This document shows, piece after piece, positions 26,810 through 35,344 of a DNA stretch of 64,000 bases. Position 1 is the stretch's first letter. Each line of letters begins with the position of its first letter. The stretch comes from Bacteroidota bacterium (GTDB taxonomy: Bacteria; Bacteroidota; Ignavibacteria; Kryptoniales; JAKASW01), in contig JAKAGT010000002.1 of NCBI GenBank assembly GCA_021825585.1, positions 186,001-250,000 of the forward strand, written 5' to 3'. The position numbers and the translations under genes are program-made. The notes beneath the pieces were generated by a model. The model did not search any database, was not told where the DNA came from, and saw only the letters and a program-made list of their open reading frames with translations.

Positions 26810-27469
26810 TCATGATTTCTTCAGATCCTGCCTTGCCTTTGCGATGCTCTCCATCAGGATCATTGCATTGTCGGTAAGCGCCTTGTAATTCTCTGAATCG
26901 ATCGCTTTCTTGTCAAGCAGCGCGGTACCGACTCCGACCGCGCAAGCCCCGGCCTTCAGCCAATCGCCCGCGTTGGTGAGACTGACTCCGCCGGTCGGCA
27001 TTAGTTTCAGGTGAGGCATGGGAGCAAGCACTCCCTTGAAAAACGCCATCCCTACCACGTCCGCGGGAAAAACTTTCACTATGTCCGCGCCGCATTCGTA
27101 TGCCGTCTGAATCTCGGTCGGGGTGAACGCACCCGGCATGGCGGGCACATCGTTCCTGTGTGCTATTTCGATTATTTCCTTCTTGAATATCGGGCTGACA
27201 ACATACTTCGCGCCTGCGTCTATTGCCTTCTGCGCAGTCTCGACGTTCAGGACAGAACCAACACCGACGTTCATGTAGCTCCCGATCTCTTTGCTGGCAT
27301 CGGCTATCACCCTGATGGCATCCGGGACGGTCATCGTTATCTCGATTCCCGAAACTCCGCCTGCATATATTGCCTCCGCAACTTTGATAAGCTTCTTCGG
27401 ATCAGCCAGCCTGATTACTGCGATTGCCCCGGAGTCGATCAATATTTTTACAGTGTTTTCTCTACTCAT
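26810..27469 (-). CDS. eda: 2-keto-3-deoxy-6-phosphogluconate aldolase
   Basis: The 219-residue class I aldolase splits KDPG into pyruvate and glyceraldehyde 3-phosphate. Its TIM-barrel motifs are GAIAVIRL at the start, GIEITMTVP with the catalytic Glu, VGVGSVLN, VSPIFKKEI and the Schiff-base Lys in DIVKVFPAD. MPTGGVSLTNAGDWLKAGA forms the phosphate-binding end. It is the first gene of the operon eda-kdgK-xylB-xylA-xylE'. The ATG at 27469 is preceded by GAGAAG. The upstream region is only about 115 bp long before the IS4-type element begins. It contains a perfect palindrome ACAAATTTGT at 27555-27564. Confidence 0.95.
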   Translation of the reverse strand: MSRENTVKILIDSGAIAVIRLADPKKLIKVAEAIYAGGVSGIEITMTVPDAIRVIADASKEIGSYMNVGVGSVLNVETAQKAIDAGAKYVVSPIFKKEIIEIAHRNDVPAMPGAFTPTEIQTAYECGADIVKVFPADVVGMAFFKGVLAPMPHLKLMPTGGVSLTNAGDWLKAGACAVGVGTALLDKKAIDSENYKALTDNAMILMESIAKARQDLKKS

Positions 27470-27584
27470 GTTTCTTCTCGACTTTCACTTTATCGGTCTT
27501 AATGTAGCTCAAAAGAGCCTGAATTGGTAGCGTTACCCCCTGTTTGGGTGTGCGACAAATTTGTAAGAAGCAATAGATTAACCG

Positions 27585-27606
27585 CACGAGTTTACCTACT
27601 TTTTAG
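27585..27606. repeat. Left terminal inverted repeat of the IS4-type element
   Basis: The 22-bp end repeat pairs with 28933-28954 in inverted orientation with a few mismatches. The perfectly shared core is CACGAGTTTACC. Confidence 0.7.
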
Positions 27607-28860
27607 CCAGAGATTAAGGGCCAAGACAAAGGCGGTGGCCATCTGTAATGCATCAAGGACTCTGTAGTAGACAAACTTTGCATCTGGGTCGAGTTCAGAT
27701 TGCGTTCCGCATAAAATCGGGAAGAGGCGCTTTCTCTTGGCACAGATGTACTCAACAAACTGGACGAGGAAAGCGAATGCAAGCATGACGGACAGACACA
27801 ACCGCTCGATCGCCTTCCAATGTCGAACTCTAATGTCTTCCAATTGTAGACGCTGTTTTAAGAACTGCAACTCTTCCTCTATAGCCCAGCGGTCGGAATA
27901 CCGGCGCGCCATCTGACGCGTTATAGAATCACTGGCCAATGGAACGTTCGTGTAAAAGAACGACCTGTTCCCCTTATCACCGTATCCCTCAACAACAAGC
28001 AGCCATAGCTCTTGATGAACTTGCCGGTGGCGAGTCCCGTCCCACCACTCGGGTAAAACAATCCGGCATGAACCGTAACGAATTGTCACCGGTCTTCTCG
28101 TTTTTCCACGTCTCCCAACATACATCGATCCATTTAGTTCTAGTCCTCCAACCACTCCGTGCACTTCTTGTTCTACCCCATCTACCTTCAATCGACGTTC
28201 CCGAAATCCACACACCAGGAATCGCAAACCACGCTCTGCTAACTCATTGAATAACCATTTGTTATCAAAACCCCTATCCGCTACCCACACGCCATTGTTC
28301 CCTATCTCTTTTACCACCGTGTCCACTCCCCGAATAATCTCCTTGTTCTCGCTTTCGTATCCTGGCGCTGCCACACTGAACGGCGCCATGTATAACGGCA
28401 TTTGTCGACCTTTCCCCAACACCGCCGTTATCGTCAGCAGATTGTATCCTAATGCCGTCTCTCCTGTGCTTCCGTCGTACACTCGCGACATGTACTCGAA
28501 CTTCCTTCCTCTGTCTTTCCTGATGTCACTCGTATCCATTACCACACTCGTCTCTCGGCCTACCATCCTTCCTATCCCTCGCAAGTGATTCTCCCTCAGT
28601 GGCGTATTATCCCAGTCATCTCCCAATTGCCGACTCATCCGCTTGATCCGGCTCAGCAACCTTGTCCCTACTCCTCCTATCCATCGACCTATCTCACTTA
28701 ATCTCACCGTCCCACTTTGCAATATCCCCCACACTATCTCTTCCATCACTCGCCTTTGTGCCTTGTGCATCCCCAACGTTACCCCTTTCATGAACACATC
28801 ATACCTTTTTCGACTCCTCTCCGATATCAGCTCTGACTTCGATACCATTACTCCCTCCAT
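27592..28860 (-). CDS. IS4-family transposase
   Basis: This 422-residue DDE transposase catalyses cut-and-paste movement of the surrounding element. The catalytic acids are visible as VMDTSDIRKD (first Asp), VWVADRGFDN (second Asp) and the IS4 signature Y-x2-R-x3-E-x6-K in YSDRWAIEEELQFLKQR. The frame is intact, and its stop lies only a few bases inside the left inverted repeat. The coding strand is noticeably poor in C compared with the neighbouring genes, which supports a foreign origin. There is no frameshift or internal stop, so it could still be active. Confidence 0.88.
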   Translation of the reverse strand: MEGVMVSKSELISERSRKRYDVFMKGVTLGMHKAQRRVMEEIVWGILQSGTVRLSEIGRWIGGVGTRLLSRIKRMSRQLGDDWDNTPLRENHLRGIGRMVGRETSVVMDTSDIRKDRGRKFEYMSRVYDGSTGETALGYNLLTITAVLGKGRQMPLYMAPFSVAAPGYESENKEIIRGVDTVVKEIGNNGVWVADRGFDNKWLFNELAERGLRFLVCGFRERRLKVDGVEQEVHGVVGGLELNGSMYVGRRGKTRRPVTIRYGSCRIVLPEWWDGTRHRQVHQELWLLVVEGYGDKGNRSFFYTNVPLASDSITRQMARRYSDRWAIEEELQFLKQRLQLEDIRVRHWKAIERLCLSVMLAFAFLVQFVEYICAKRKRLFPILCGTQSELDPDAKFVYYRVLDALQMATAFVLALNLWLKSR

Positions 28861-28932
28861 CGCTCTCCTCCTGATTCCTTACCGTCGCCTCCCCTCCGCA
28901 CTACTCACACCGCCTAAATTTTACCCCTTTCC

Positions 28933-28954
28933 CTTAAAAATGGGTAAACTCGTG
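28933..28954. repeat. Right terminal inverted repeat of the IS4-type element
   Basis: This is the inverted partner of 27585-27606. The core reads GGTAAACTCGTG on the plus strand. The 248 bp from here to the histidine kinase stop show no gene or clear signal. Confidence 0.7.
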
Positions 28955-29202
28955 ATTTTTGAGACGGCCTGGCTGCTGCGCATACGCGAACCGGCGTGAT
29001 GGAGGCCCGGAAATGCTGCCTTGACCTAAGCGGCTCAGTTTGCGGTGCCGGTGGTGAAAAGAGGGAATTTAAAGGGAAGGTGGCGGCGGGTGATTAAACG
29101 AGTCAGGAAAGAAGACAATTCGCACTTCTGACAATCCGGCCGTTCGGTGCAACGATTGTCGTTCCAGTATCCCCATGATACTCATGTACGATATCCTCTA
29201 TG

Positions 29203-30621
29203 CTACGTCTTCGAACCTACCGCTGCCGGCAGATCGATCTTCACAGTGGTTCCGCTGCCGACTTTGCTGCTGATGGCAATTGTCCCCCCGTGCTCCTCGA
29301 TGATCCTCTTTGCAATTGAGAGACCGAGTCCGCTCCCCTTTTCATCTCCGCTCCTGGCACTCCTGGTCCTGTAAAATCTGTCAAAGACCCTCGGCAATTC
29401 CTCCGCACTTATCCCAGCACCGTGGTCTCTGATTATCACCTCAGCTTTTGAAGACCCTTCGTCATGCTTTGTGCCCACCGAAACTTCGCTCCCCCGCTCA
29501 GTGTACTTTATTGCGTTTTCAAGCACATTAGATAACGCACGCTTCAGCAGTTCACGGTCGGCATCCACTTTGCAGCGTCCGGTGAGTGAAGTGTGCAATT
29601 TGATCTCTTTACGAGCCGCAATCGACATGTAGTGAGAAACCGTTTCCTTCACAATTGAATCCAGATCTTCCCGGGAAGGGTTTGAAATGACAGACGATTC
29701 CAACCTCGAGAGATAAATGAGATCTACCGCCAGTTTGGAAGCGTATTCGACTTCCGAAAGGAGCTGCTGTAAATTCTCTCTCTCTTCCTCCGTCAGATTC
29801 GGTTTCATCTGAAGCATCTCTATCTCGGTCTGTATGACGGTCAGTGGAGTCTTCAGCTCGTGAGAGGCATCAAGAAGGAAATTTCTCTGGGAATCGATCA
29901 GGGACACAACTCTCTGTATCAGCGAGTTAAAGGACTCGGCGACTCTCTGTATCTCGTCGCCGGTACGGGGGACCTCAAGCACTGCCAGCGGCCGGTTCAC
30001 CTGTATGCTGTCTATATCCAGTGCCATCTTCTCGAGCGGGTAGAGGGCCTTTCTCGCTATCAGGACAGACCCTATTCCGACGAGAAGTATCGTTATAGGG
30101 GCGATGATGAACGCAAGATCGTGTATCCTGTCAATCGAATCCCTTGTGGCAGAAAGCGAGGCGAGCGCCACGACCGTACCCTGACCCGGTAAGGCCGACC
30201 TATTGTCCTCGATTTCGAAATGAGTTATGGCGGCACGATATTTCTTGCCGTCCTTCCAGACGGATCGGAATTTTCTTCCGGATTCGCTTCCGACTTTATC
30301 CGAGATGGCGTCGTTGTCGTGCAGCGAAAAGATCTTCTTGCCCGTGGCATCGAAAATCCCGACGTGGATAAGGCCGAGCTTGTTTTCAAATGTCGAGATC
30401 GTCTCGCCCACGTCTTCGCTCAACTCATTCAGTCTTACTCGTGAACCGTCTTCGGAAACCCGGTTGGCAATACTCGTTGCCGCCGCTTCAAGCGTCACAT
30501 CGAAAGAACGATACGAATAACGCTCGTAAAGTTCCGTCAGGACCAAACTGAGTGTGATGATGACGACGGAAAACGACAACGTGACATACAGCGCTACTCT
30601 TAACCTGATCGGGAGCTTCAT
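29203..30621 (-). CDS. Two-component sensor histidine kinase
   Basis: The 472-residue membrane kinase has an N-terminal helix (ALYVTLSFSVVIITLSLVL), a periplasmic sensor of about 130 residues and a second helix (FIIAPITILLVGIGSVLIA). A HAMP-like linker follows. The phosphoacceptor His is in FLLDASHELKTPLTV. The ATP-binding domain shows NVLENAIKYTERG, DHGAGIS and GSGLGLSIAKRI. It is the last gene of the RND efflux operon and overlaps the response regulator by four bases (ATGA). It presumably senses an envelope or metal/toxin signal and drives its own operon. The ligand cannot be read from the sensor domain. Confidence 0.93.
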   Translation of the reverse strand: MKLPIRLRVALYVTLSFSVVIITLSLVLTELYERYSYRSFDVTLEAAATSIANRVSEDGSRVRLNELSEDVGETISTFENKLGLIHVGIFDATGKKIFSLHDNDAISDKVGSESGRKFRSVWKDGKKYRAAITHFEIEDNRSALPGQGTVVALASLSATRDSIDRIHDLAFIIAPITILLVGIGSVLIARKALYPLEKMALDIDSIQVNRPLAVLEVPRTGDEIQRVAESFNSLIQRVVSLIDSQRNFLLDASHELKTPLTVIQTEIEMLQMKPNLTEEERENLQQLLSEVEYASKLAVDLIYLSRLESSVISNPSREDLDSIVKETVSHYMSIAARKEIKLHTSLTGRCKVDADRELLKRALSNVLENAIKYTERGSEVSVGTKHDEGSSKAEVIIRDHGAGISAEELPRVFDRFYRTRSARSGDEKGSGLGLSIAKRIIEEHGGTIAISSKVGSGTTVKIDLPAAVGSKT

Positions 30622-31298
30622 TCTTCATCTTCGTCGGAGACTGTGTACCCGACTCCTCTCACTGTTCTTATGAGACTTTGCTTCGAGCCGGAGTCCACTT
30701 TTTTTCTTAGAAGCTTAATGAAAGCGTCGACGACGTTGCTGTGCGGGTCGAAATTCAAATCCCATACGTGCTCCGATATTTCTGCCCGGCTCACGATCCG
30801 TCTTCGATTCAGCAGGAGGTACTCCAACAGTGCAAATTCCTTGCCCGACAGCTTAAGGTCTTTCCCATCCCTGAATGCCTTCCGTGCAGCGGTGTCCAGT
30901 TCGATACCATGGCTCGACAGAACCGCGGTTTTTTCCTCGAGTGATCTGCGCCCCAATGCCCTCAGTCTGGCCAGCAGTTCCCCCGCGTGGAACGGCTTCG
31001 GGAGATAGTCATCCGCACCAGTATCGAGCCCTTTTATCCTGTAGTCTACGTCGTCCAGCGCCGTCAGCATGAGGATTGAAGTCGCCACTTTCTCCTTCCT
31101 GAGCCGCTTGCACACTTCGAACCCGTCGATATCCGGAAGCATCACGTCGAGAACGATTACATCAAAATCATTCGTCTTCGCCAGAAAAACAGCTTCCTTC
31201 CCCGAAGCAGTTGCGTCGACGGCGAAGCTTTGTGTTTTGAACAGTTTCATCAATGTTCTTTGAAGACTTCGGTCGTCTTCCACCAACAGGATTCTCAT
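30618..31298 (-). CDS. OmpR/PhoB-family response regulator
   Basis: The 226-residue regulator has a receiver domain (ILLVEDDRSLQRTL; phosphorylated Asp in VIVLDVMLPDIDGFEV; Lys in YLPKPFHAGEL). It also has a winged-helix DNA-binding domain (LSGKEFALLEYLLLNRRRIVS; VVDAFIKLLRKKVD; IRTVRGVGYTVS). It resembles the CusR/QseB group that often controls efflux. Its ATG overlaps the pump stop codon by four bases, and its own stop overlaps the kinase start. The regulatory pair is therefore co-translated with the pump, which implies autoregulation. Confidence 0.95.
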   Translation of the reverse strand: MRILLVEDDRSLQRTLMKLFKTQSFAVDATASGKEAVFLAKTNDFDVIVLDVMLPDIDGFEVCKRLRKEKVATSILMLTALDDVDYRIKGLDTGADDYLPKPFHAGELLARLRALGRRSLEEKTAVLSSHGIELDTAARKAFRDGKDLKLSGKEFALLEYLLLNRRRIVSRAEISEHVWDLNFDPHSNVVDAFIKLLRKKVDSGSKQSLIRTVRGVGYTVSDEDEE

Positions 31299-34200
31299 TT
31301 TATTCTCTTCAGGAAAACATACAGCATCGGGAGCTCAAAGAGCAACAGGAAACTCGAAAGTATAAATCCTCCGATCACCGCCACCGCAAGTGGTTGCTGC
31401 ATCTGCGCACCTGCACCGATACCGAGGCCGAGCGGCATAAGCGCCAGAACGGCTGCGAACGTGGTCATGAAAATGGGTCTCGCTCTGACTTTGCATGCCT
31501 CGATAACGGCGTCGATCGTGTAGCCGGTTTTTTTCCCGATCTCCTGTATCATGTGAACCACGAATACGCCATTCTCCTGAACTATGCCGACCATCATAAT
31601 CATTCCGACAAAGCTCGATATGTTGAAAGTTATTCCCGTTACATCCAGCGCAAGGAGAACTCCGAACAATGAAGTAAGATTCGTCAGAAGGAGAACGACC
31701 GGTATCGTGAAGTTCTCGAACTCAAGGATCATCACCGCGATCACGAGGAGCAACGCTGCAATCATAACGAAAAGCAAACTGCTAAACGACTCCTGCTGGC
31801 TCTCGTACAGGCCGCCGAACGAGTAGGTGACTCCCTGCGGAAGGATGAGGTTTGCCTGGAGCGTCTTCTTAATATCGCCGATTGTGCTTCCCAGGTCTCT
31901 GCCTGAAATTCTAGCCGTTACTGCGAGCATCGGCTTCAGGTTCTCGCGGTCGATCTCGCTCTGTCCCTTCAGGATAACTACCGTCGCAATATCATCCAGC
32001 GGCACATAGAAGCCGTTCGGCGACCGCATCCTCACGGACTGAATGTCCTGGAGAACCGTGTGGTAGCGGTTCGGGTACCTCACCCTTACACCGATGAGTT
32101 TCTCACCTTCCAGCACATAAGTGTCGGCGTTTCCATTCATGATCGTGTGAAGCTGCGATTCGACATCCGCCATCGTGAACCCTGCCCTTGCGGCCAGGAC
32201 GGGATCGGGGTGGATTACGATAGACGGTCCGCTTATCGTGATTCCGTTGAACACGTCAACCACGCCGGGCACCTTCGAGATGAGATCGGCGACTTCCTGT
32301 GCCTTCTGTTCGATGACAGCCTGACTCTGACCGAAAATCTTGATCTGGATCGGGGCGGGCGAATTCGTTAGATCGCCAATCAGGTCCTGCATCGCCTGTC
32401 CGAAGTCGATATGGAGCGCAGGTTCCGTCGATTCAATTTTTCTTCGAAGCTCGTCCATAATCTGGAACACCGAGCGTTTCCTGTTCTTCTTCAGCTTTAT
32501 GAGGAAATCGCCGTTGTTGGGCTCGGTAATGTAGAATCCCAACTGAGTGCCTTCTCTGCGCGAATACGATTCGACCTCCGGAATGGACATTATGATCTTT
32601 TCGACCTTCATGAGTATCCGGTTTGTCTCTGTAAGTGAAGTGCCTGGCGGCGACTTGAAATCCAAAACGAACGCGCCCTCGTCCATGCGGGGCATGAAGT
32701 CCGAGCCGATATTGCCATAGAGGAAGAACGTTCCACCAAGAAGTATCACCGCGACAATTAGACCGATGTAGCTTCTTCGAAGAAGGACCCTCATTACATT
32801 CCCGTACCAGTTTGCAATCCTATGTCTCCCCTTCTCTTCTCTCGCCGCCTCCAGTTCGACATCCTTTTTCCTGATGAATGCTTCCGAAAGCACCGGAACA
32901 AATGTCAGCGAATAGACCATCGAGACGATGAGCGAGACCGCCATCGTGACGGCGAGCGGCTTGAAAAAAGCGCCGGTGACGCCATACAGAAATGCGAACG
33001 GGGCAAATACTATAATCGAGCTGAAGCTTGATCCGATCACTGCCGGGAGGAGCTCCCTCATCGACTCCGCTACCGCCCGTCCGATGCTTTCTTTCTCATA
33101 CCTCATCGTCCTGAAGATGTTCTCTACCATCACGACAGTATCATCGATAACGAGGCCGACAGCCGCTGCGATGCCCCCCAGTGTCATGATGTTCAGGGTG
33201 TTGCCGAGCACGTATAGGAAGAGGACCGACGTAGCGAAGACGGCCGGCACCGTTATGACGGCGACCGATCCGATGCGAATGCTCCTCAGGAAAACGAAGA
33301 TTATGATAATGGCAAGGAATAAACCGACGAGAATCGAGTCTCTGGCACTTCCGATGGAACTGCTGATGAAGTCTCCCTGATCGTAAAAGTATTTCATGTG
33401 CACGCTGGGCGGAATCTCGTTCTTCATTCCTTCAAGTGCGGCGCGAACCTGCTTCCCTATTTGTACGGTGTTTCCACCCGGCTGCCGGATTACGTACACA
33501 AGAACGGCAGGCTTCCCGTCGGCAGTTATGCGGACGTACTCGATTTTTTCAGAAGGCTTTACCGTGGCGACGTCTCCGACTCTAATCGGCATACCGTGCG
33601 TGAAGGATATCACCGTGTTCCTGATGTCGTTCAGTCCCTTGTAAAGCCCGTCGACGAGCGTCAGGTATATCTGATAATTCCGCTGCACGAGTCCGGACGC
33701 GGCTACGAAGTTCGTCCTGTTAATCGCGTCAGTGACCTGGTTGACATCCAGGCCGTAGCTCTGCAGCTTCTGAGGATCAACCTCAACCAGGAATTCGCGT
33801 TGTCTCCCGCCCTGCACCTTGACCTGTGCGATCCCGTTTATTCGGGTCAGCACCGGTCGTATCGTGTAGTAAGCGAGGTCGCGAAGTTGCACCTGATCGA
33901 GAGAATCGGATACGAGGCTGAAGCCTTCGATTGGGAATACGGTCGCGTTCATCCTGGCGATCTGTATCGAGACTGTCGGCGGGAGCTGGTTTCTGATGCC
34001 GGAGACCTGTCCCTGCAATAGTTCGAGCGCCTGGATGATATCCGTGCCCCATTTGAAATTGACGTCGATCTCGGACGATCCCCTGCTCGTGGCCGAACGA
34101 ACAACCGTCACGCCCGGTATCGCCCTGGCCGCTTCTTCCAGAGGCCGGGTTACGTCTATCATCATCCTGCTCGCGGGCTCTTCGCCGTTGTCGGCAAGTA

Positions 34201-34339
34201 TGACTATGCGGGGAAAGTCTATATTGGGAAAGAGCGAGATCGGCATCTGGAATAGACTGACAATCCCACCAATACTGAATATCGCAACCAGGAAGAATAT
34301 TCCCTTTCGATGCGACGAAATGAATTTATAAAATTTCAT
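31295..34339 (-). CDS. RND-family efflux pump, inner-membrane transporter
   Basis: The 1,014-residue AcrB-type trimeric pump uses the proton gradient to drive export through the adaptor and TolC-like channel encoded upstream. Twelve helices with two large periplasmic loops are evident. The N-terminal signature ISLFPNIDFPRIVI and the helix-4 motif AAAVGLVIDDTVVMVENI with paired Asp are of the hydrophobe/amphiphile exporter type. Heavy-metal pumps of the CzcA group instead carry a DGAV-type helix 4. Other landmarks are VNFKWGTDIIQALELLQGQV and QENGVFVVHMIQ in helix 10. The gene is preceded by the adaptor with a 15-bp gap. The substrate is not determinable from sequence. Confidence 0.93.
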   Translation of the reverse strand: MKFYKFISSHRKGIFFLVAIFSIGGIVSLFQMPISLFPNIDFPRIVILADNGEEPASRMMIDVTRPLEEAARAIPGVTVVRSATSRGSSEIDVNFKWGTDIIQALELLQGQVSGIRNQLPPTVSIQIARMNATVFPIEGFSLVSDSLDQVQLRDLAYYTIRPVLTRINGIAQVKVQGGRQREFLVEVDPQKLQSYGLDVNQVTDAINRTNFVAASGLVQRNYQIYLTLVDGLYKGLNDIRNTVISFTHGMPIRVGDVATVKPSEKIEYVRITADGKPAVLVYVIRQPGGNTVQIGKQVRAALEGMKNEIPPSVHMKYFYDQGDFISSSIGSARDSILVGLFLAIIIIFVFLRSIRIGSVAVITVPAVFATSVLFLYVLGNTLNIMTLGGIAAAVGLVIDDTVVMVENIFRTMRYEKESIGRAVAESMRELLPAVIGSSFSSIIVFAPFAFLYGVTGAFFKPLAVTMAVSLIVSMVYSLTFVPVLSEAFIRKKDVELEAAREEKGRHRIANWYGNVMRVLLRRSYIGLIVAVILLGGTFFLYGNIGSDFMPRMDEGAFVLDFKSPPGTSLTETNRILMKVEKIIMSIPEVESYSRREGTQLGFYITEPNNGDFLIKLKKNRKRSVFQIMDELRRKIESTEPALHIDFGQAMQDLIGDLTNSPAPIQIKIFGQSQAVIEQKAQEVADLISKVPGVVDVFNGITISGPSIVIHPDPVLAARAGFTMADVESQLHTIMNGNADTYVLEGEKLIGVRVRYPNRYHTVLQDIQSVRMRSPNGFYVPLDDIATVVILKGQSEIDRENLKPMLAVTARISGRDLGSTIGDIKKTLQANLILPQGVTYSFGGLYESQQESFSSLLFVMIAALLLVIAVMILEFENFTIPVVLLLTNLTSLFGVLLALDVTGITFNISSFVGMIMMVGIVQENGVFVVHMIQEIGKKTGYTIDAVIEACKVRARPIFMTTFAAVLALMPLGLGIGAGAQMQQPLAVAVIGGFILSSFLLLFELPMLYVFLKRIK

Positions 34340-34354
34340 TTTTTCGGCATTCGA

Positions 34355-35344
34355 TCAGTTGTTGGCAACAGTGATTGCTGTGGAATCCGGAAGGCCATAT
34401 CCTCCGACGGTGGCGACCACGTCGCCGGGTTTGATCCCGGAAGTTATCTCGAAGCTGGAGGAATCCGACAGGCCGACCTGCACGGGTGTGAGGAGCGCTA
34501 TTGAGTCTCCCTGAATTCGCCACACAAAATACTGGTTCAGCTCATCGTTGTGATACACCGCGGGCTTCGGGACAAGGATTACAGACCTGGCCTCGCCGAT
34601 TTTTATCTGCACATTTCCAAAAGTGCCCGCGGCCACCAATGGAGGGATCGAGCGCAGGCTTATCCTCACCTGTATACTCTGTGTGTTGGGATCGGTGGCA
34701 GGATTGATGGCCTGGACGGTTCCGTAAACCGGCCGGATGTTCATTCCAGGAATTGTCACAATGGCGAGCTGACCGGGGTTAATCGAAGCCACGTAGTTTA
34801 TCGGGACATTCGCTACGAAGTATTCGCTATTCAGATCGACCATTTCAACGAGATCTGTTCCCTGGTTGACGAGCTCGCCTTCGGTGACGAATCTATGTAT
34901 GATAGCGCCGGAAAACGGGGCGGTAATCGAAGCGGCCGCCTCGGTGGATTCGGCAAGGTGTAGCGCCTCCTCGGCCTGTTTCTTCTGAGATGGCGTCGTC
35001 GCCTGAGCAAGCAGCTCCGTGGCGCCCGCTATCGCTGCATAGGACTCCTGAGAAAGAACCTTCACAAGCAACTGGCCCTTGTGAACTGCATCTCCCTCGA
35101 GGACGTACACCTTCATCACTTTGCCGGCTATCGTGGATTTCACCTTTTCGTCCCGCAATACATCGAACGAACCGGTCGCGTCGACCATGTTGTCGATGTT
35201 CCCGAGCCGGGCACTTGCCACCTCGACAGTCGCGCGCGGCTTTATATCGGCCTGGGAATCATCGCTCTTGCGACCGCAGCCTGAAAAGAAATAGCCGAAG
35301 GTTGCCAACACTAGAACAATTGAGAGCTTTCTCATAACGGTCAA
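34355..35344 (-). CDS. RND efflux adaptor (membrane fusion protein), lipoprotein
   Basis: The 329-residue periplasmic adaptor links the pump to the outer-membrane channel. A lipoprotein signal ends in YFFSGC, so it is anchored in the inner membrane. The barrel-sandwich lipoyl halves are VKSTIAGKVMKVYVLEGDAV and ITAPFSGAIIHRFVTEGELV. Between them is an unusually short helical hairpin (about 40 residues), shorter than in AcrA. The beta-barrel and membrane-proximal domains follow. Its ATG overlaps the TolC-like stop by four bases. Confidence 0.9.
   Translation of the reverse strand: MTVMRKLSIVLVLATFGYFFSGCGRKSDDSQADIKPRATVEVASARLGNIDNMVDATGSFDVLRDEKVKSTIAGKVMKVYVLEGDAVHKGQLLVKVLSQESYAAIAGATELLAQATTPSQKKQAEEALHLAESTEAAASITAPFSGAIIHRFVTEGELVNQGTDLVEMVDLNSEYFVANVPINYVASINPGQLAIVTIPGMNIRPVYGTVQAINPATDPNTQSIQVRISLRSIPPLVAAGTFGNVQIKIGEARSVILVPKPAVYHNDELNQYFVWRIQGDSIALLTPVQVGLSDSSSFEITSGIKPGDVVATVGGYGLPDSTAITVANN

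Larger units (their letters stand above)
27585..28954. mobile_element. IS4-type insertion sequence
   Basis: The element of about 1,370 bp contains one transposase gene and is bounded by inverted repeats of about 22 bp. The left end reads CACGAGTTTACCTACTTTTT (from 27585). The right end, reversed, reads CACGAGTTTACCCATTTTTA (28954 inward). The ends mismatch at two or three positions. I could not find a target-site duplication directly next to either end, so the insertion may be old or the true ends may be a few bases away. It lies immediately upstream of the eda-kdgK-xyl operon. Confidence 0.75.

Noticed and set aside
27535-27600. A target-site duplication for the IS4-type element
   Set aside because: No matching direct repeat was found for any end position that I tried within six bases of the inverted repeats.
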